Assembly (NCBI GenBank): GCA_944326425.1
Contig: CALVDX010000003.1
Coordinates: forward strand, 62,001-126,000
Length of the DNA: 64,000 nucleotides
Source: Candidatus Gastranaerophilales bacterium
GTDB taxonomy: Bacteria; Cyanobacteriota; Vampirovibrionia; Gastranaerophilales; Gastranaerophilaceae
Direction: 5' to 3'
Part shown: positions 36,035 through 44,490 of the stretch, in pieces
Layout: each line of letters starts with the position of its first letter
Position numbering within the stretch: the stretch's first letter is position 1
Made by a program: the position numbers and the translations under genes
Notes under the pieces: generated by a model
What the model was told of the DNA's origin: nothing
Seen by the model: only the letters and a program-made list of their open reading frames with translations
Databases searched by the model: none

Positions 36035-39000
36035 TTAATCTCCGAAGATAATAAACGGAATATCGTGTTCTATTGCATAATCTTGCAAGAATTTTGTTCT
36101 GTCGTACGCTGATTGCCTTTGCGCTCCGTTATAACCGCGATCAGCTTTGCCGATTTCTGTTTTACCTAAGAAATCAAGCGGGTTTCCGACAGTTAGATTT
36201 ATATCCCTCTCATAGGCAAAGACTGCCATTACCTCTCTGGGGTTAGAGCCGTACATTTCATTGTATCTTGTGTTAGAATTAATTGACGCATATGCTTTTA
36301 TCAGCTGCTCTCTGTATTCCGGCGGTTCAATTTCGTTTAAGGATTTGTTTTTGTTTGCTTCAACAAAACGTACATACTCCGCATCATTCATGCCGGTAGC
36401 TTCTTTAACGAGATCAGAAATATAAACTCTGTCATATTCCCCTATTCCGCCAAATACGTAATCTCTTTTAAAATCTTCGATAAACTTTCTGAAGCCGGAG
36501 CCTGCATTCGTGTTTCCTCCGCCGTGAATGTATTTTGTGTCAAAATCAAGTACTACTCCCTGCGGGCGGAAGAAACGGTATTTGGATTCGGGACGTTCTG
36601 CATAACTTATGGATAACAAGACATCAGAGTCTATTAGTGAGAATGCATCAAACTTGGCAAGCTGGTTTTCGTAATCAAGTCCGTGTACAAAGAATTTTAT
36701 ATTCCCTGTGTTAACATTTTCTGTAAGTTCACTGCCTTTTTTATCGCTGCCGGCTTGCGCTGTATACCCTCTTGATACCGAGCCTTGCGGGAAGCCTATA
36801 GCCTCCCAGTCCTCAACTTCGTTAAACTTAATAACAACAAGCCCGTCAGAACGTTTGTATACTCCTTTAATATTGGTGCTGCCGTCCGGATTAACTGTAG
36901 TTATTGCCTGATTAATTTTACTTGCCTTTGGAACTTTTGTAACTGGTAAAATAGGTTGTGATACTTTTAGTTCGTCAATATAACCTCTTATTCTTTGAGC
37001 GTAAATATCTGCTGATTGACCGAAACTTCTTACATTCCCGTTAAAATCCGTCCTTGCCTTACCTGTAGCAGAGTCATGGAAGGAATTGTCTGTTTTTACT
37101 GCTTTCAGGTCTGCGTGGGTAAACATTAATGCCATATCAAAAAGATTATCATACTGCAGGTCGTAGGCAACGGATTGCAGACGTTTTGTTAAATCAGCCT
37201 CTGATTTTGCAGTGTTTGCATAAGCCAGCCATTCGTGATGTCTTGTAAGTGTGTACAGCTTAATTTCTTCATCTCTTGTGAGATTAAACTTTTTACTTAT
37301 AAAGAACGTATCAAAGCTGCCTTGAGCAGCGTGAGTTCTGTCGCTGAACCCTTCTTTTTTAGTAACATCATGCAACAGGGAGGCAAGCATCATTATCTTT
37401 TTATCAGAGTCGTTCAGAGTTTGGAATTTGGGATCCTGCGTTACTTTTTGCATAACTTTAAGCGAGTGTGTAAAAACGTCATAATCGTGCGCACCGTGCT
37501 GTGTTTTCCCGATTTCAGTTCTTAATTCGGGTATTATGTCTACAATGTCGTTCAAAAGCTTTTCAACCTGAGGGTTGCTGCATCTTATCGGATTTTGTTC
37601 TGAAAAACGGATAACATCGGGGCGGAGTGCTTCAACTACGGCTTTTGTATTCGGGTCTGTAATATCTGCCAGCTTTTTGCCGTTGTTGAGGTTTACCGGA
37701 TAACCCGTTATAGAAAATCCCGTTTTATTTTGTTTGTTGTGGTGGAGTTCAAACCCGAAGTAGTCATAGACTTTTTGTTGTTCGTTTCTTGACAGTTTTT
37801 TTATTTTTTCAAGCACGTTAGTAATAAATTCATCTTTAGAGTACTCCTGCCTGATTTGTAAATTAGAAAAATCTGTATCGGAAAGTTTTGCAAGGTTAGA
37901 GGCAAGACTGCTCATATTTTGATTAAATTCCGTTATTCTTTCAGGCGGTTCAATTGTTCTAATATCAACACCTAAAGATTTAACAATAGCCGGCAGCAGT
38001 GAACAGTAGGTTTCGCTGTCAGTCGGAATGAGCGGGAAATGTTTCTTTAAGTCATCGCTTATATTAAACAATGCCGCGTTGTTGGCTACAAGCTTACGTA
38101 AAAGGTTTTGTTTCCCTTCCATCGGAATTTCGTTAATATTTGTTTTGCCGTATAAATCAAGGTTTTGTGCCGTAAATAGAAGATCTGACTTTGAAAGTTG
38201 CAAAACTCTCATAAGTCTTTCATTCGAAAGAATTTCATCAGCACTCATTACTTTATCAGAAGTGTCTGCATTCTTAAATATATAGAATGCAGTTTTCATA
38301 ACATCAGTGTTATTATACAGTTTTTCATCTGAAAGAATTTTATCAGCAAGTTTGAATTGTTCTGAGTTCTCAATATTAAAAAGTATATCTCTTGCTGTCA
38401 CCATGTAATTTCTATTATTATACAATTTTTCATCGGAAAGAAGCTTATCAAGAATTTGAATTTTTGCAATCGCGCTCTCATGACTAGTAGTATTTTTAAG
38501 TATCTCTCCTATATGATTGCCCATTAAACATCCATTGTTATACCATTTTTCATTAGAGAGAATTTTATCAATAAGCATTAATTGGTTGGGAGTGTTTGTA
38601 TACGTAAGTATTTGGTATACAGAATTTATGATGTGGGTATTATTATACAACTTTTCGTCAGAAAGGATTTTATCAGCAAGCATTACTTTATCAGGAGTAT
38701 TTGCCTCCTTAAGTATATTGTGTGCAGTCTTCATAACATTAGTGTTATTATACAGTTTTTCATCCGAAATAATCTTATCAAGAATTTTAACTTGTTCCTG
38801 TGTATTAATCCAAAAAATACTACCTTTTTCTTTATATGATACCCCATCATTCCATACAACTGCATTGTCACATAGTTGATGCATCAACATGTCATTGTTA
38901 TACCATTTTTCATCAGAGAGAATTTTATTCATAATTTGAATGTTATATTCATTCCAGTCATAATGGACAGTCATATTAAGTTTTTTTAGTTTAGTTTTAA

Positions 39001-39724
39001 CATCATTTTTCATTTTATTAAATTCTTCAATTGACAAATCTTCCTTAAATGACGGAATTGCGTTGTTTTTTTCCTTCGCCAAAGACAAAACAACAAATGC
39101 AAGTTCGTTTTCATCCCTGGCTTTGCAAAGAACGCGGTTGTTTTCTTTTATGTTATACGTTCCATCCTTCATTTTTTCGATTTTGACATTAGAGAGGGCG
39201 GATGCATTCTGGCTTGCACCGTGCATTCTGGCACCTGCAATCATCATCCCGAAGTTCATAAGCCCGTTTTGTTCAAGTGATTCTCTTAGGGAAAGGTCCG
39301 ATGTTAACCTGTCAAAGAGTACATCTGCTGTCGTTTCGGTAGTTGTGCCTGCAACAAGAGTAAATTTGTGGGAAGAGATAATTGATTTAAAGAAGTTGGG
39401 GTTTTTAGAGAGGACTTTTTGAACAGCATTCCCGAGCGGTCCTGAAACGTACGCAGCGAAATAGTTGTACATTAAACCGCTTTTTAATTGTTCCCAGGCT
39501 TCTTTACCTTTGTCTAAAGTTAACCCCTCGTTACTTGTAAGCCCTCCTACGATTGTCTCTGCCGCGGAGAGAGCCGCCATAGATGTGGTCATACCGGCTT
39601 TAAAAACCTGCTTACCCGCTATTGTCCCGAGGGTTTTCACTGCTTTATTCTTTAACATAAGAACCGTGGCGGATCCTGCGGTTAAAAAAGAAGTACCGAT
39701 TATTGCCGCGGTCTCTAATAACAT
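36035..39724 (-). CDS. large HD-domain protein with tandem repeats (second half of a stop-interrupted ORF)
   Basis: 1229 residues from the first ATG. Layout: hydrophobic N-terminal region (1-60, Gly/Ala/Thr-rich), a soluble region, seven degenerate repeats of about 35 residues with the core ILSDEKLYNN (residues 268-535), an HD-type metal phosphohydrolase domain (about 743-875: H753, LLHD at 783-786, RHHEW at 828-832, D872), and a C-terminal domain of about 300 residues ending FIIFGD. The ATG has no ribosome site, and the frame continues upstream to a single TAA that ends the 324-residue ORF. It may be one broken gene, or a second cistron. I know of no named homologue. Confidence 0.6.
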   Translation of the reverse strand: MLLETAAIIGTSFLTAGSATVLMLKNKAVKTLGTIAGKQVFKAGMTTSMAALSAAETIVGGLTSNEGLTLDKGKEAWEQLKSGLMYNYFAAYVSGPLGNAVQKVLSKNPNFFKSIISSHKFTLVAGTTTETTADVLFDRLTSDLSLRESLEQNGLMNFGMMIAGARMHGASQNASALSNVKIEKMKDGTYNIKENNRVLCKARDENELAFVVLSLAKEKNNAIPSFKEDLSIEEFNKMKNDVKTKLKKLNMTVHYDWNEYNIQIMNKILSDEKWYNNDMLMHQLCDNAVVWNDGVSYKEKGSIFWINTQEQVKILDKIISDEKLYNNTNVMKTAHNILKEANTPDKVMLADKILSDEKLYNNTHIINSVYQILTYTNTPNQLMLIDKILSNEKWYNNGCLMGNHIGEILKNTTSHESAIAKIQILDKLLSDEKLYNNRNYMVTARDILFNIENSEQFKLADKILSDEKLYNNTDVMKTAFYIFKNADTSDKVMSADEILSNERLMRVLQLSKSDLLFTAQNLDLYGKTNINEIPMEGKQNLLRKLVANNAALFNISDDLKKHFPLIPTDSETYCSLLPAIVKSLGVDIRTIEPPERITEFNQNMSSLASNLAKLSDTDFSNLQIRQEYSKDEFITNVLEKIKKLSRNEQQKVYDYFGFELHHNKQNKTGFSITGYPVNLNNGKKLADITDPNTKAVVEALRPDVIRFSEQNPIRCSNPQVEKLLNDIVDIIPELRTEIGKTQHGAHDYDVFTHSLKVMQKVTQDPKFQTLNDSDKKIMMLASLLHDVTKKEGFSDRTHAAQGSFDTFFISKKFNLTRDEEIKLYTLTRHHEWLAYANTAKSEADLTKRLQSVAYDLQYDNLFDMALMFTHADLKAVKTDNSFHDSATGKARTDFNGNVRSFGQSADIYAQRIRGYIDELKVSQPILPVTKVPKASKINQAITTVNPDGSTNIKGVYKRSDGLVVIKFNEVEDWEAIGFPQGSVSRGYTAQAGSDKKGSELTENVNTGNIKFFVHGLDYENQLAKFDAFSLIDSDVLLSISYAERPESKYRFFRPQGVVLDFDTKYIHGGGNTNAGSGFRKFIEDFKRDYVFGGIGEYDRVYISDLVKEATGMNDAEYVRFVEANKNKSLNEIEPPEYREQLIKAYASINSNTRYNEMYGSNPREVMAVFAYERDINLTVGNPLDFLGKTEIGKADRGYNGAQRQSAYDRTKFLQDYAIEHDIPFIIFGD
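38122..38923 (-). repeat. coding tandem repeats, about 105 bp units
   Basis: Seven copies encode the core ILSDEKLYNN or close variants (ILSDEKWYNN, IISDEKLYNN, ILSNEKWYNN, LLSDEKLYNN) at residues 268, 318, 353, 388, 428, 463 and 498 of the protein starting at 39724. Spacing is 35 residues except for two copies with 5 and 15 extra residues. Such arrays change copy number easily. Confidence 0.85.
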
Positions 39725-39775
39725 TGCATTGGTTTGGGATGAGGTAATAAATTTTTCTGTTATTTCATCAGCGTT

Positions 39776-39778
39776 TTA
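39776..39778 (-). other. in-frame TAA separating two ORFs of the same frame
   Basis: The frame starting at 40750 ends here (last residues NAMGE) and is open again for 1247 codons to 36035. The junction reads GAA TAA AAC with no frameshift. Removing the stop would give one protein of about 1570 residues. Confidence 0.9.
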
Positions 39779-40750
39779 TTCTCCCATTGCATTTTTGTAG
39801 GCGGTTTTAAAGCTGCCCTCCAACTCTTCGCGGTTAAAGGATTTTGCTTTTTTATCGGCTTCGTTTTTTGCCTCCGCCAGAATTTGAGTAAGTTTTTCTT
39901 TTAATTCAGTATCGTTCTGACATTCCTGCTTTAAATTATCAATGTATGCCTTAGCATCGTTACCAAGGATGGGAGATAAGAGTGCCGCAGGTTCAAAGCT
40001 GTCAAAATCTGTACCTTTAATTTTTTCTATCCCGAATTCAAAGTATTTGCTTAATGCTTCGCAAGTGTTTAATTCATTTAATTGACTGTTAACCTCACCA
40101 AGCTTTTTAAAAGCTTCCGGATTAAAATCAATGCCGTAGAGATTTTTAAATTCTTTAGCAAACTCGTTTTGTTTTTTTGTTTTTGATTTTAATTGATTAA
40201 GCTTGTTGATTTCGTTTTGGAGTCCGTCCTCGTATTCAAAGACTGTACCGAAATCATTTCTTCCGGTAATAGAATCAAACAGTCCGTTGCCTATGACATT
40301 AAAACCCTGCCATACCGCATCAAAAGAAAGATATCCGATACTGTCATGGTACCCTTTAACTTTTGAGTATGCAGTATTAGCAATCCCTGATAAAATATTA
40401 ACCGCATCTTCTCTTGCCTGATTATCTTCTTTAGCCCATTTGGGAGCGGCAGGTTTTGCAGCAGGAATATCGTGAAACGACTCAAGGTAGGATTGTTGAT
40501 TGTTATATCCCCAGATGCTGCCTGACTGCCGTGCCATTTTCTGCATGCGGGAGTATATTTCACTGTCGGAGCCTTCTTTGGTATTCATCCAGGAAGCAAA
40601 GTCTGATTGAGTGAGGGCATTTTGAGAGAGCATAAATTGAGCAATTTCGTATTTCGTAAACTTTTTCCCCTGTTTACGTTCTTCGTCCTTCAACTCCTTG
40701 ATATGCGACTGCGTATAGCTGTCGATTTTTGCCGATATTTCATTGCCCAA
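39776..40750 (-). CDS. lineage-specific protein, first half of a stop-interrupted ORF
   Basis: 324 residues, charged and mostly helical, with no signal peptide. The N-terminal region (MGNEISAKIDSYTQSHIKEL, then FTKYEIAQFMLSQNALT) is followed by an Ala/Lys linker and coiled coils with NKLNQLKSKTKKQNEFAKEF and repeated Leu-Asn patterns. Start is TTG at 40750 with AAGGAAGG 9 bases upstream. The promoter region lies in the left inverted repeat at 40767-40797. Function unknown; see the in-frame stop. Confidence 0.65.
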   Translation of the reverse strand: MGNEISAKIDSYTQSHIKELKDEERKQGKKFTKYEIAQFMLSQNALTQSDFASWMNTKEGSDSEIYSRMQKMARQSGSIWGYNNQQSYLESFHDIPAAKPAAPKWAKEDNQAREDAVNILSGIANTAYSKVKGYHDSIGYLSFDAVWQGFNVIGNGLFDSITGRNDFGTVFEYEDGLQNEINKLNQLKSKTKKQNEFAKEFKNLYGIDFNPEAFKKLGEVNSQLNELNTCEALSKYFEFGIEKIKGTDFDSFEPAALLSPILGNDAKAYIDNLKQECQNDTELKEKLTQILAEAKNEADKKAKSFNREELEGSFKTAYKNAMGE

Positions 40751-40766
40751 TGCGGATTACCTTCCT

Positions 40767-40797
40767 TTATGCATCGTTTTATACTTTATGGTGTATA
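40767..40797. repeat. left 31-bp inverted repeat
   Basis: Pairs with 41156-41186, 30 of 31 bases complementary (one G/A difference). It lies just upstream of the ribosome site of the gene starting at 40750 and contains TATAAA (40783-40778, minus strand), a candidate -10. Confidence 0.9.
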
Positions 40798-40840
40798 TAT
40801 CGGTATAATTTAGTAAAACTTTAGTACTTTAGAGTATATT

Positions 40841-40856
40841 TTTACAAAAATTTACA
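40841..40856 (-). promoter_or_regulatory. TGTAA direct-repeat motif inside the inverted-repeat element
   Basis: Sense strand TTTGTAAATTTTTGTAAA, half-sites 10 bp apart, nearly identical to the site at 4767. It lies 70-85 bp upstream of the start predicted for the gene at 40750. Confidence 0.5.
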
Positions 40857-40928
40857 AAGGGGTAGAAATAATAATTTTAATTCACCCTCTGCGAAGTGAG
40901 CCATCAATGTTAGTGAAACAGTTACAGG

Positions 40929-40968
40929 GCGGGCATTGTTTGAGGTACGAAATACCGAGTTTGCCCGC
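40929..40968. repeat. hairpin in the 40767-41186 element
   Basis: GCGGGCA (40929-40935) pairs with TGCCCGC (40962-40968); an inner GGTA/TACC pair flanks the loop CGAAA. Confidence 0.6.
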
Positions 40969-41024
40969 TTGATGTTGAACTATACAATTGATGAGCGAAC
41001 GCAGCAATAGGGTGGCGGTTTTGC

Positions 41025-41048
41025 GTCTCTTTTGCCGCCAAAAGAGAC
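41025..41048. repeat. hairpin in the 40767-41186 element
   Basis: A perfect 10-bp stem GTCTCTTTTG/CAAAAGAGAC closes the 4-base loop CCGC. No T run follows, so it is not a simple terminator. Confidence 0.75.
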
Positions 41049-41155
41049 CCCGTCCGGAGGACCCGCCGGAGGCGATGTTGAAATAATAAAATCCTACTGG
41101 GTACGAGGGTGCATAGCAGTCCGATAAAATAAATATTTACCCCCTTTCAGGGGGG

Positions 41156-41186
41156 TATACACCATAAAGTATAAAACGGTGCATAA
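41156..41186. repeat. right 31-bp inverted repeat
   Basis: Mate of 40767-40797. It reads toward the helicase gene at 41300, as the left copy reads toward the gene starting at 40750; each copy contains TATAAA pointing outward. Confidence 0.9.
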
Positions 41187-41271
41187 GCGGGGAAAATCCT
41201 TAAAATCCGTTATTATTGGAATTCCCCTTTCCTATTTAAGCATATTTTGCCGGAAAAGATTTTATTTATTG

Positions 41272-41277
41272 TATAAT
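41272..41277 (+). promoter_or_regulatory. -10 box of the helicase gene
   Basis: TATAAT, 22 bases before the ATG at 41300, with AGGAG (41290-41294) in between. Confidence 0.5.
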
Positions 41278-41299
41278 TAAAATAAGAATAGGAGTTTGT

Positions 41300-43594
41300 A
41301 TGTACGATTTTCCATTTGAGCTGGATGATTTTCAAAAACAGGCATGTGACTATATTTCCAATGGAGAAAGTGTCGTTGTCTGCGCACCAACGGGAGCAGG
41401 AAAAACGGTAATAGCAGAACACGCTATTCACTGTGCACTTAAAGAAAACAAAAGAGTATTCTATACAACCCCTTTAAAGGCTCTTTCTAACCAGAAATAC
41501 AGAGACTTTGCAAACAAATTCGGCGAGGATAAAGTCGGACTTTTAACCGGAGATACATCCTGTAACCGCGGGGCACAAATAGTCGTTATGACAACGGAAG
41601 TATTCCGCAATATGCTTTATGGTACAAACTTCGGGTCTGTTACGGATAATTTGAAAGAGGTTAAATATATTGTACTTGATGAAGTCCATTATATGAACGA
41701 TGAGCAGAGGGGAACTGTTTGGGAAGAAAGTATAATCTACTGCCCGACAAATGTTCAGATTATTGCCCTCTCTGCGACCGTCGCTAATGCAGATGAACTT
41801 ACCGGATGGATTAATACTGTACATTCAAAAACAGAACTTGTAAATACTGACTTTCGTCCGGTGCCTTTGAGATTTTTTTACTTCGATTCTTCACAGCCTG
41901 ATAAATTGCTGCCTTTATTTTCACCGGGCGGCGCTTTAAATAAAAAAATCAAGCCTGAAAAGAAAAGCTTTAAGCACGGTAAAATGGCCCAAAGAAGTGT
42001 AGTAAAAGATGTTATAAGAAACCTTCATGAGCAGAATATGCTTCCTGCTATATACTTTACATTCTCAAGAAAAAAATGTGATGAGCAGATGGAAAAATGT
42101 ATTTCTCTATCCCTTGTTACTCCTGCAGAACAGAAAAGATTACGAGAAATAATTGATGAATATATTGCGGAAAATCCATACCTGTACAAAAATAAGCACA
42201 TTGATTATCTTTTATCAGGTGTAGCATCGCATCACGCAGGACTTCTGCCGGGTTGGAAAGTACTTGTAGAAAAATTATTTCAGGAAGGACTTATAAAAGT
42301 TGTATTTGCTACAGAAACACTTGCTGCCGGTATCAACATGCCGGCACGCTCAACAGTTATAAGTTCTATCAGCAAGCGTACAGATTCGGGACACAGAACA
42401 CTTACTCCGAGCGAATTCCTTCAAATGTCAGGTCGCGCAGGGCGCAGAGGGATGGACGAAGTAGGCTATGTTACTATTGTCGGCACTCCTTTCCAATCTC
42501 CTGAAGAAGTAGCGGAACTGGTATTAAGCGATGCTAATCCGCTGGAAAGCCGTTTTGCTCCAAGCTATTCAATGGTTTTAAACCTCTTGCAGCGTTTTAC
42601 GGTTGAAGAAGCAAAAGAACTTATTTTAAAAAGCTTCGGCTACTACTCAGCAGGTTCGCGATTATCACCATTGTTTGCACAGCAGGAATTAAACGAAGAA
42701 AAAATTGAAGAGTGTGAAGCCTTTAAATGCCCGCACAGGTTAACAAATGACAACCTGCTCAGATATAATAAAGTGCGGGAAATGTACGTTGCAAACAGAA
42801 GGACGCTGAAAACCATAAGGAAACAGGAAGAAAAGAAAAAAAGAGAATTATCTCAGGAGTTCTATGAATTTGAAAAACAAACAAAAAAACTTTTGCACGA
42901 AATGCATTCTTCGCCCTGTGATGTGTGTAAAATGTTTAAAAAACACATGAAGTGTATAGAAATACTTGAAAGATATAAGAAAAAACAGGAGTCGCTTAAC
43001 AAGGAAATTGAACGCAAGCGCGATATTTTCTGGAATATCTTCCTTGCGCACCGCGATGTTTTAAAAGAATACGGATACATCAAAGATGACTACCCGACAG
43101 AGCAGGGGATAATGATTTCTCAATTCCGGTCGGAAAACGAACTGTTTTTAGCCCGGACAATAATTCAAAATGTATATCAAGAACTGACTCCGGCAGAACT
43201 TGCAAGTGTTGTTTGTGCAATTACTACGGAAGATATGCGTAATATAGAAATTCCCTATTTACCGCTGTCACGTCCGGTTAAAAAAGCTATTAATAAAATA
43301 AAAGATATTAGACGTGAGCTAGATAAAATTCAGAAAAAATATCTTATAGAAGATGTAATGTATATTAATACATACTTCTGCGCCCTCATAGAAATGTGGG
43401 TAAACGGAGCAGAGTGGGATGATGTCGTTGACCAGTCTAATGTCAGTGAAGGAGATCTGGTAAGGGCTTTCAAACGGGTTGTTGATGTATTGAGACAGTT
43501 CTGTACAATACAGGGTGTTCCGGAAGATATTGTATTTACCGCGCGCGAAGCAATTGACTGTATTCAGCGCTCGCCAATAGATATTGATAATTAA
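41300..43594 (+). CDS. Ski2/Mtr4-like superfamily 2 RNA helicase (DEVH box)
   Basis: 764 residues. Motif I APTGAGKTVIAEH at 31, motif Ia TTPLKALSNQKY, DEVH box LDEVHYMND near 134, SAT motif ALSATVANADEL near 160, motif VI QMSGRAGRRGMD near 375. A winged-helix/ratchet and DSHCT-like C-terminal region follow, containing a CPC/CK cluster (SPCDVCKMFKKHMKC). This protein type is common in Cyanobacteria and Actinobacteria and is thought to unwind RNA for exonucleases. AGGAG precedes the ATG. The stop overlaps the convergent gene by 4 bases. Confidence 0.92.
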   Translation: MYDFPFELDDFQKQACDYISNGESVVVCAPTGAGKTVIAEHAIHCALKENKRVFYTTPLKALSNQKYRDFANKFGEDKVGLLTGDTSCNRGAQIVVMTTEVFRNMLYGTNFGSVTDNLKEVKYIVLDEVHYMNDEQRGTVWEESIIYCPTNVQIIALSATVANADELTGWINTVHSKTELVNTDFRPVPLRFFYFDSSQPDKLLPLFSPGGALNKKIKPEKKSFKHGKMAQRSVVKDVIRNLHEQNMLPAIYFTFSRKKCDEQMEKCISLSLVTPAEQKRLREIIDEYIAENPYLYKNKHIDYLLSGVASHHAGLLPGWKVLVEKLFQEGLIKVVFATETLAAGINMPARSTVISSISKRTDSGHRTLTPSEFLQMSGRAGRRGMDEVGYVTIVGTPFQSPEEVAELVLSDANPLESRFAPSYSMVLNLLQRFTVEEAKELILKSFGYYSAGSRLSPLFAQQELNEEKIEECEAFKCPHRLTNDNLLRYNKVREMYVANRRTLKTIRKQEEKKKRELSQEFYEFEKQTKKLLHEMHSSPCDVCKMFKKHMKCIEILERYKKKQESLNKEIERKRDIFWNIFLAHRDVLKEYGYIKDDYPTEQGIMISQFRSENELFLARTIIQNVYQELTPAELASVVCAITTEDMRNIEIPYLPLSRPVKKAINKIKDIRRELDKIQKKYLIEDVMYINTYFCALIEMWVNGAEWDDVVDQSNVSEGDLVRAFKRVVDVLRQFCTIQGVPEDIVFTAREAIDCIQRSPIDIDN

Positions 43595-44490
43595 TCAAGG
43601 TTATTTGTAAAACCGGTTGAAATTAGTACTATATTGTATTTATTACATAATTTTATTAAATCCGGTGTTGCAAACGGGAGTATAACAACAGCAATTCTTC
43701 CCTGGGCTGCAACTTCAATATCATGCGGTGTTACATACCCATCAACAGCCATAATTGCATCTTTAGAGCTATCACAGGAATAATCAAGCGCCATTTCCAT
43801 AGCGGAACTATGCACACCCTGAATTATTGCAGTAGTTTTAAACTCTTTAGAAATTACAACGGCATTTGATTTTACATATTTTACAATTTTCCAGGCAAAA
43901 ACAGCATCCTCTATCTGTTCTACAGTCGGCTTTGCCTTTGATGCAACTTTAAAAGTATCTTTTGAAAGTTCTTTTCGGTTTGGCTCCTCTACTATAGTAC
44001 CAAATGGAGTAACCGTGACTTTATCGGCTTTAAATTTTTTGTACTCTGATAGAGGTGTTTTGATTATAACAAATTTTATTTCGTGGTGTTTCAAATAATC
44101 TATAGCATTTTGTGTAAACGCCGGAGCCGCTATAAGATTTCCAGAGGTAAGCATTTTTACAAAATCAGTATCAATTTTTTCGCTTGCTGCAATTACTGAA
44201 TTTTGTACATCAATAGGATTTGCGTCCATTACCTTTGTATATGCTTCTACAAGTGTCGGAGCAAGAGCTGCACCATAAACGTGAGAATTTTTAGCGGATG
44301 CAACTGCTTTTACATCAAAAAATTCAGCAACAATTGATAATGCAAGTGTTAAACTTTTTATATCAGAATATGATAATTCAAAATCAGCTTCGTACTCAAT
44401 CATATTTTCTGATTTATATAATTTTGCACTTTGATGCTCATTTATTCCTGATGAAAGTTCTCTTATTAATTCTAATTCCTGATTACTCAT
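43591..44490 (-). CDS. diverged AICAR-transformylase homologue (PurH C-terminal domain only)
   Basis: 299 residues matching the formyltransferase part of PurH without the IMP cyclohydrolase domain. GINEHQSAKLY near residue 15 corresponds to YGENPHQ-A--Y, YVKSNAVVIS near 205 to the family VKSNAIVYA, and VDGYVTPHDIEVAAQG near 249 to DAFFPF-D-I--AA. The catalytic Lys-His segment (KHTNPCG in active enzymes) reads KNSHVYG (67-73), so the His is lost or shifted, and the C-terminal RHF motif is gone. Likely a paralogue with altered or no transformylase activity. It overlaps PBP1A by one base. Confidence 0.75.
   Translation of the reverse strand: MSNQELELIRELSSGINEHQSAKLYKSENMIEYEADFELSYSDIKSLTLALSIVAEFFDVKAVASAKNSHVYGAALAPTLVEAYTKVMDANPIDVQNSVIAASEKIDTDFVKMLTSGNLIAAPAFTQNAIDYLKHHEIKFVIIKTPLSEYKKFKADKVTVTPFGTIVEEPNRKELSKDTFKVASKAKPTVEQIEDAVFAWKIVKYVKSNAVVISKEFKTTAIIQGVHSSAMEMALDYSCDSSKDAIMAVDGYVTPHDIEVAAQGRIAVVILPFATPDLIKLCNKYNIVLISTGFTNNLD

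Larger units (their letters stand above)
40767..41186. mobile_element. 420-bp element with 31-bp terminal inverted repeats, no ORF (MITE-like or invertible)
   Basis: The 550 bases between 40751 and 41299 contain no protein gene. Bounded by near-perfect inverted repeats, the segment holds two hairpins (40929-40968; 41025-41048, a 10-bp stem) and is richer in G and C than its flanks in the middle. No transposase is present; no target duplication is obvious next to the repeats. Either a non-autonomous element or an invertible regulatory segment fits. Confidence 0.55.
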
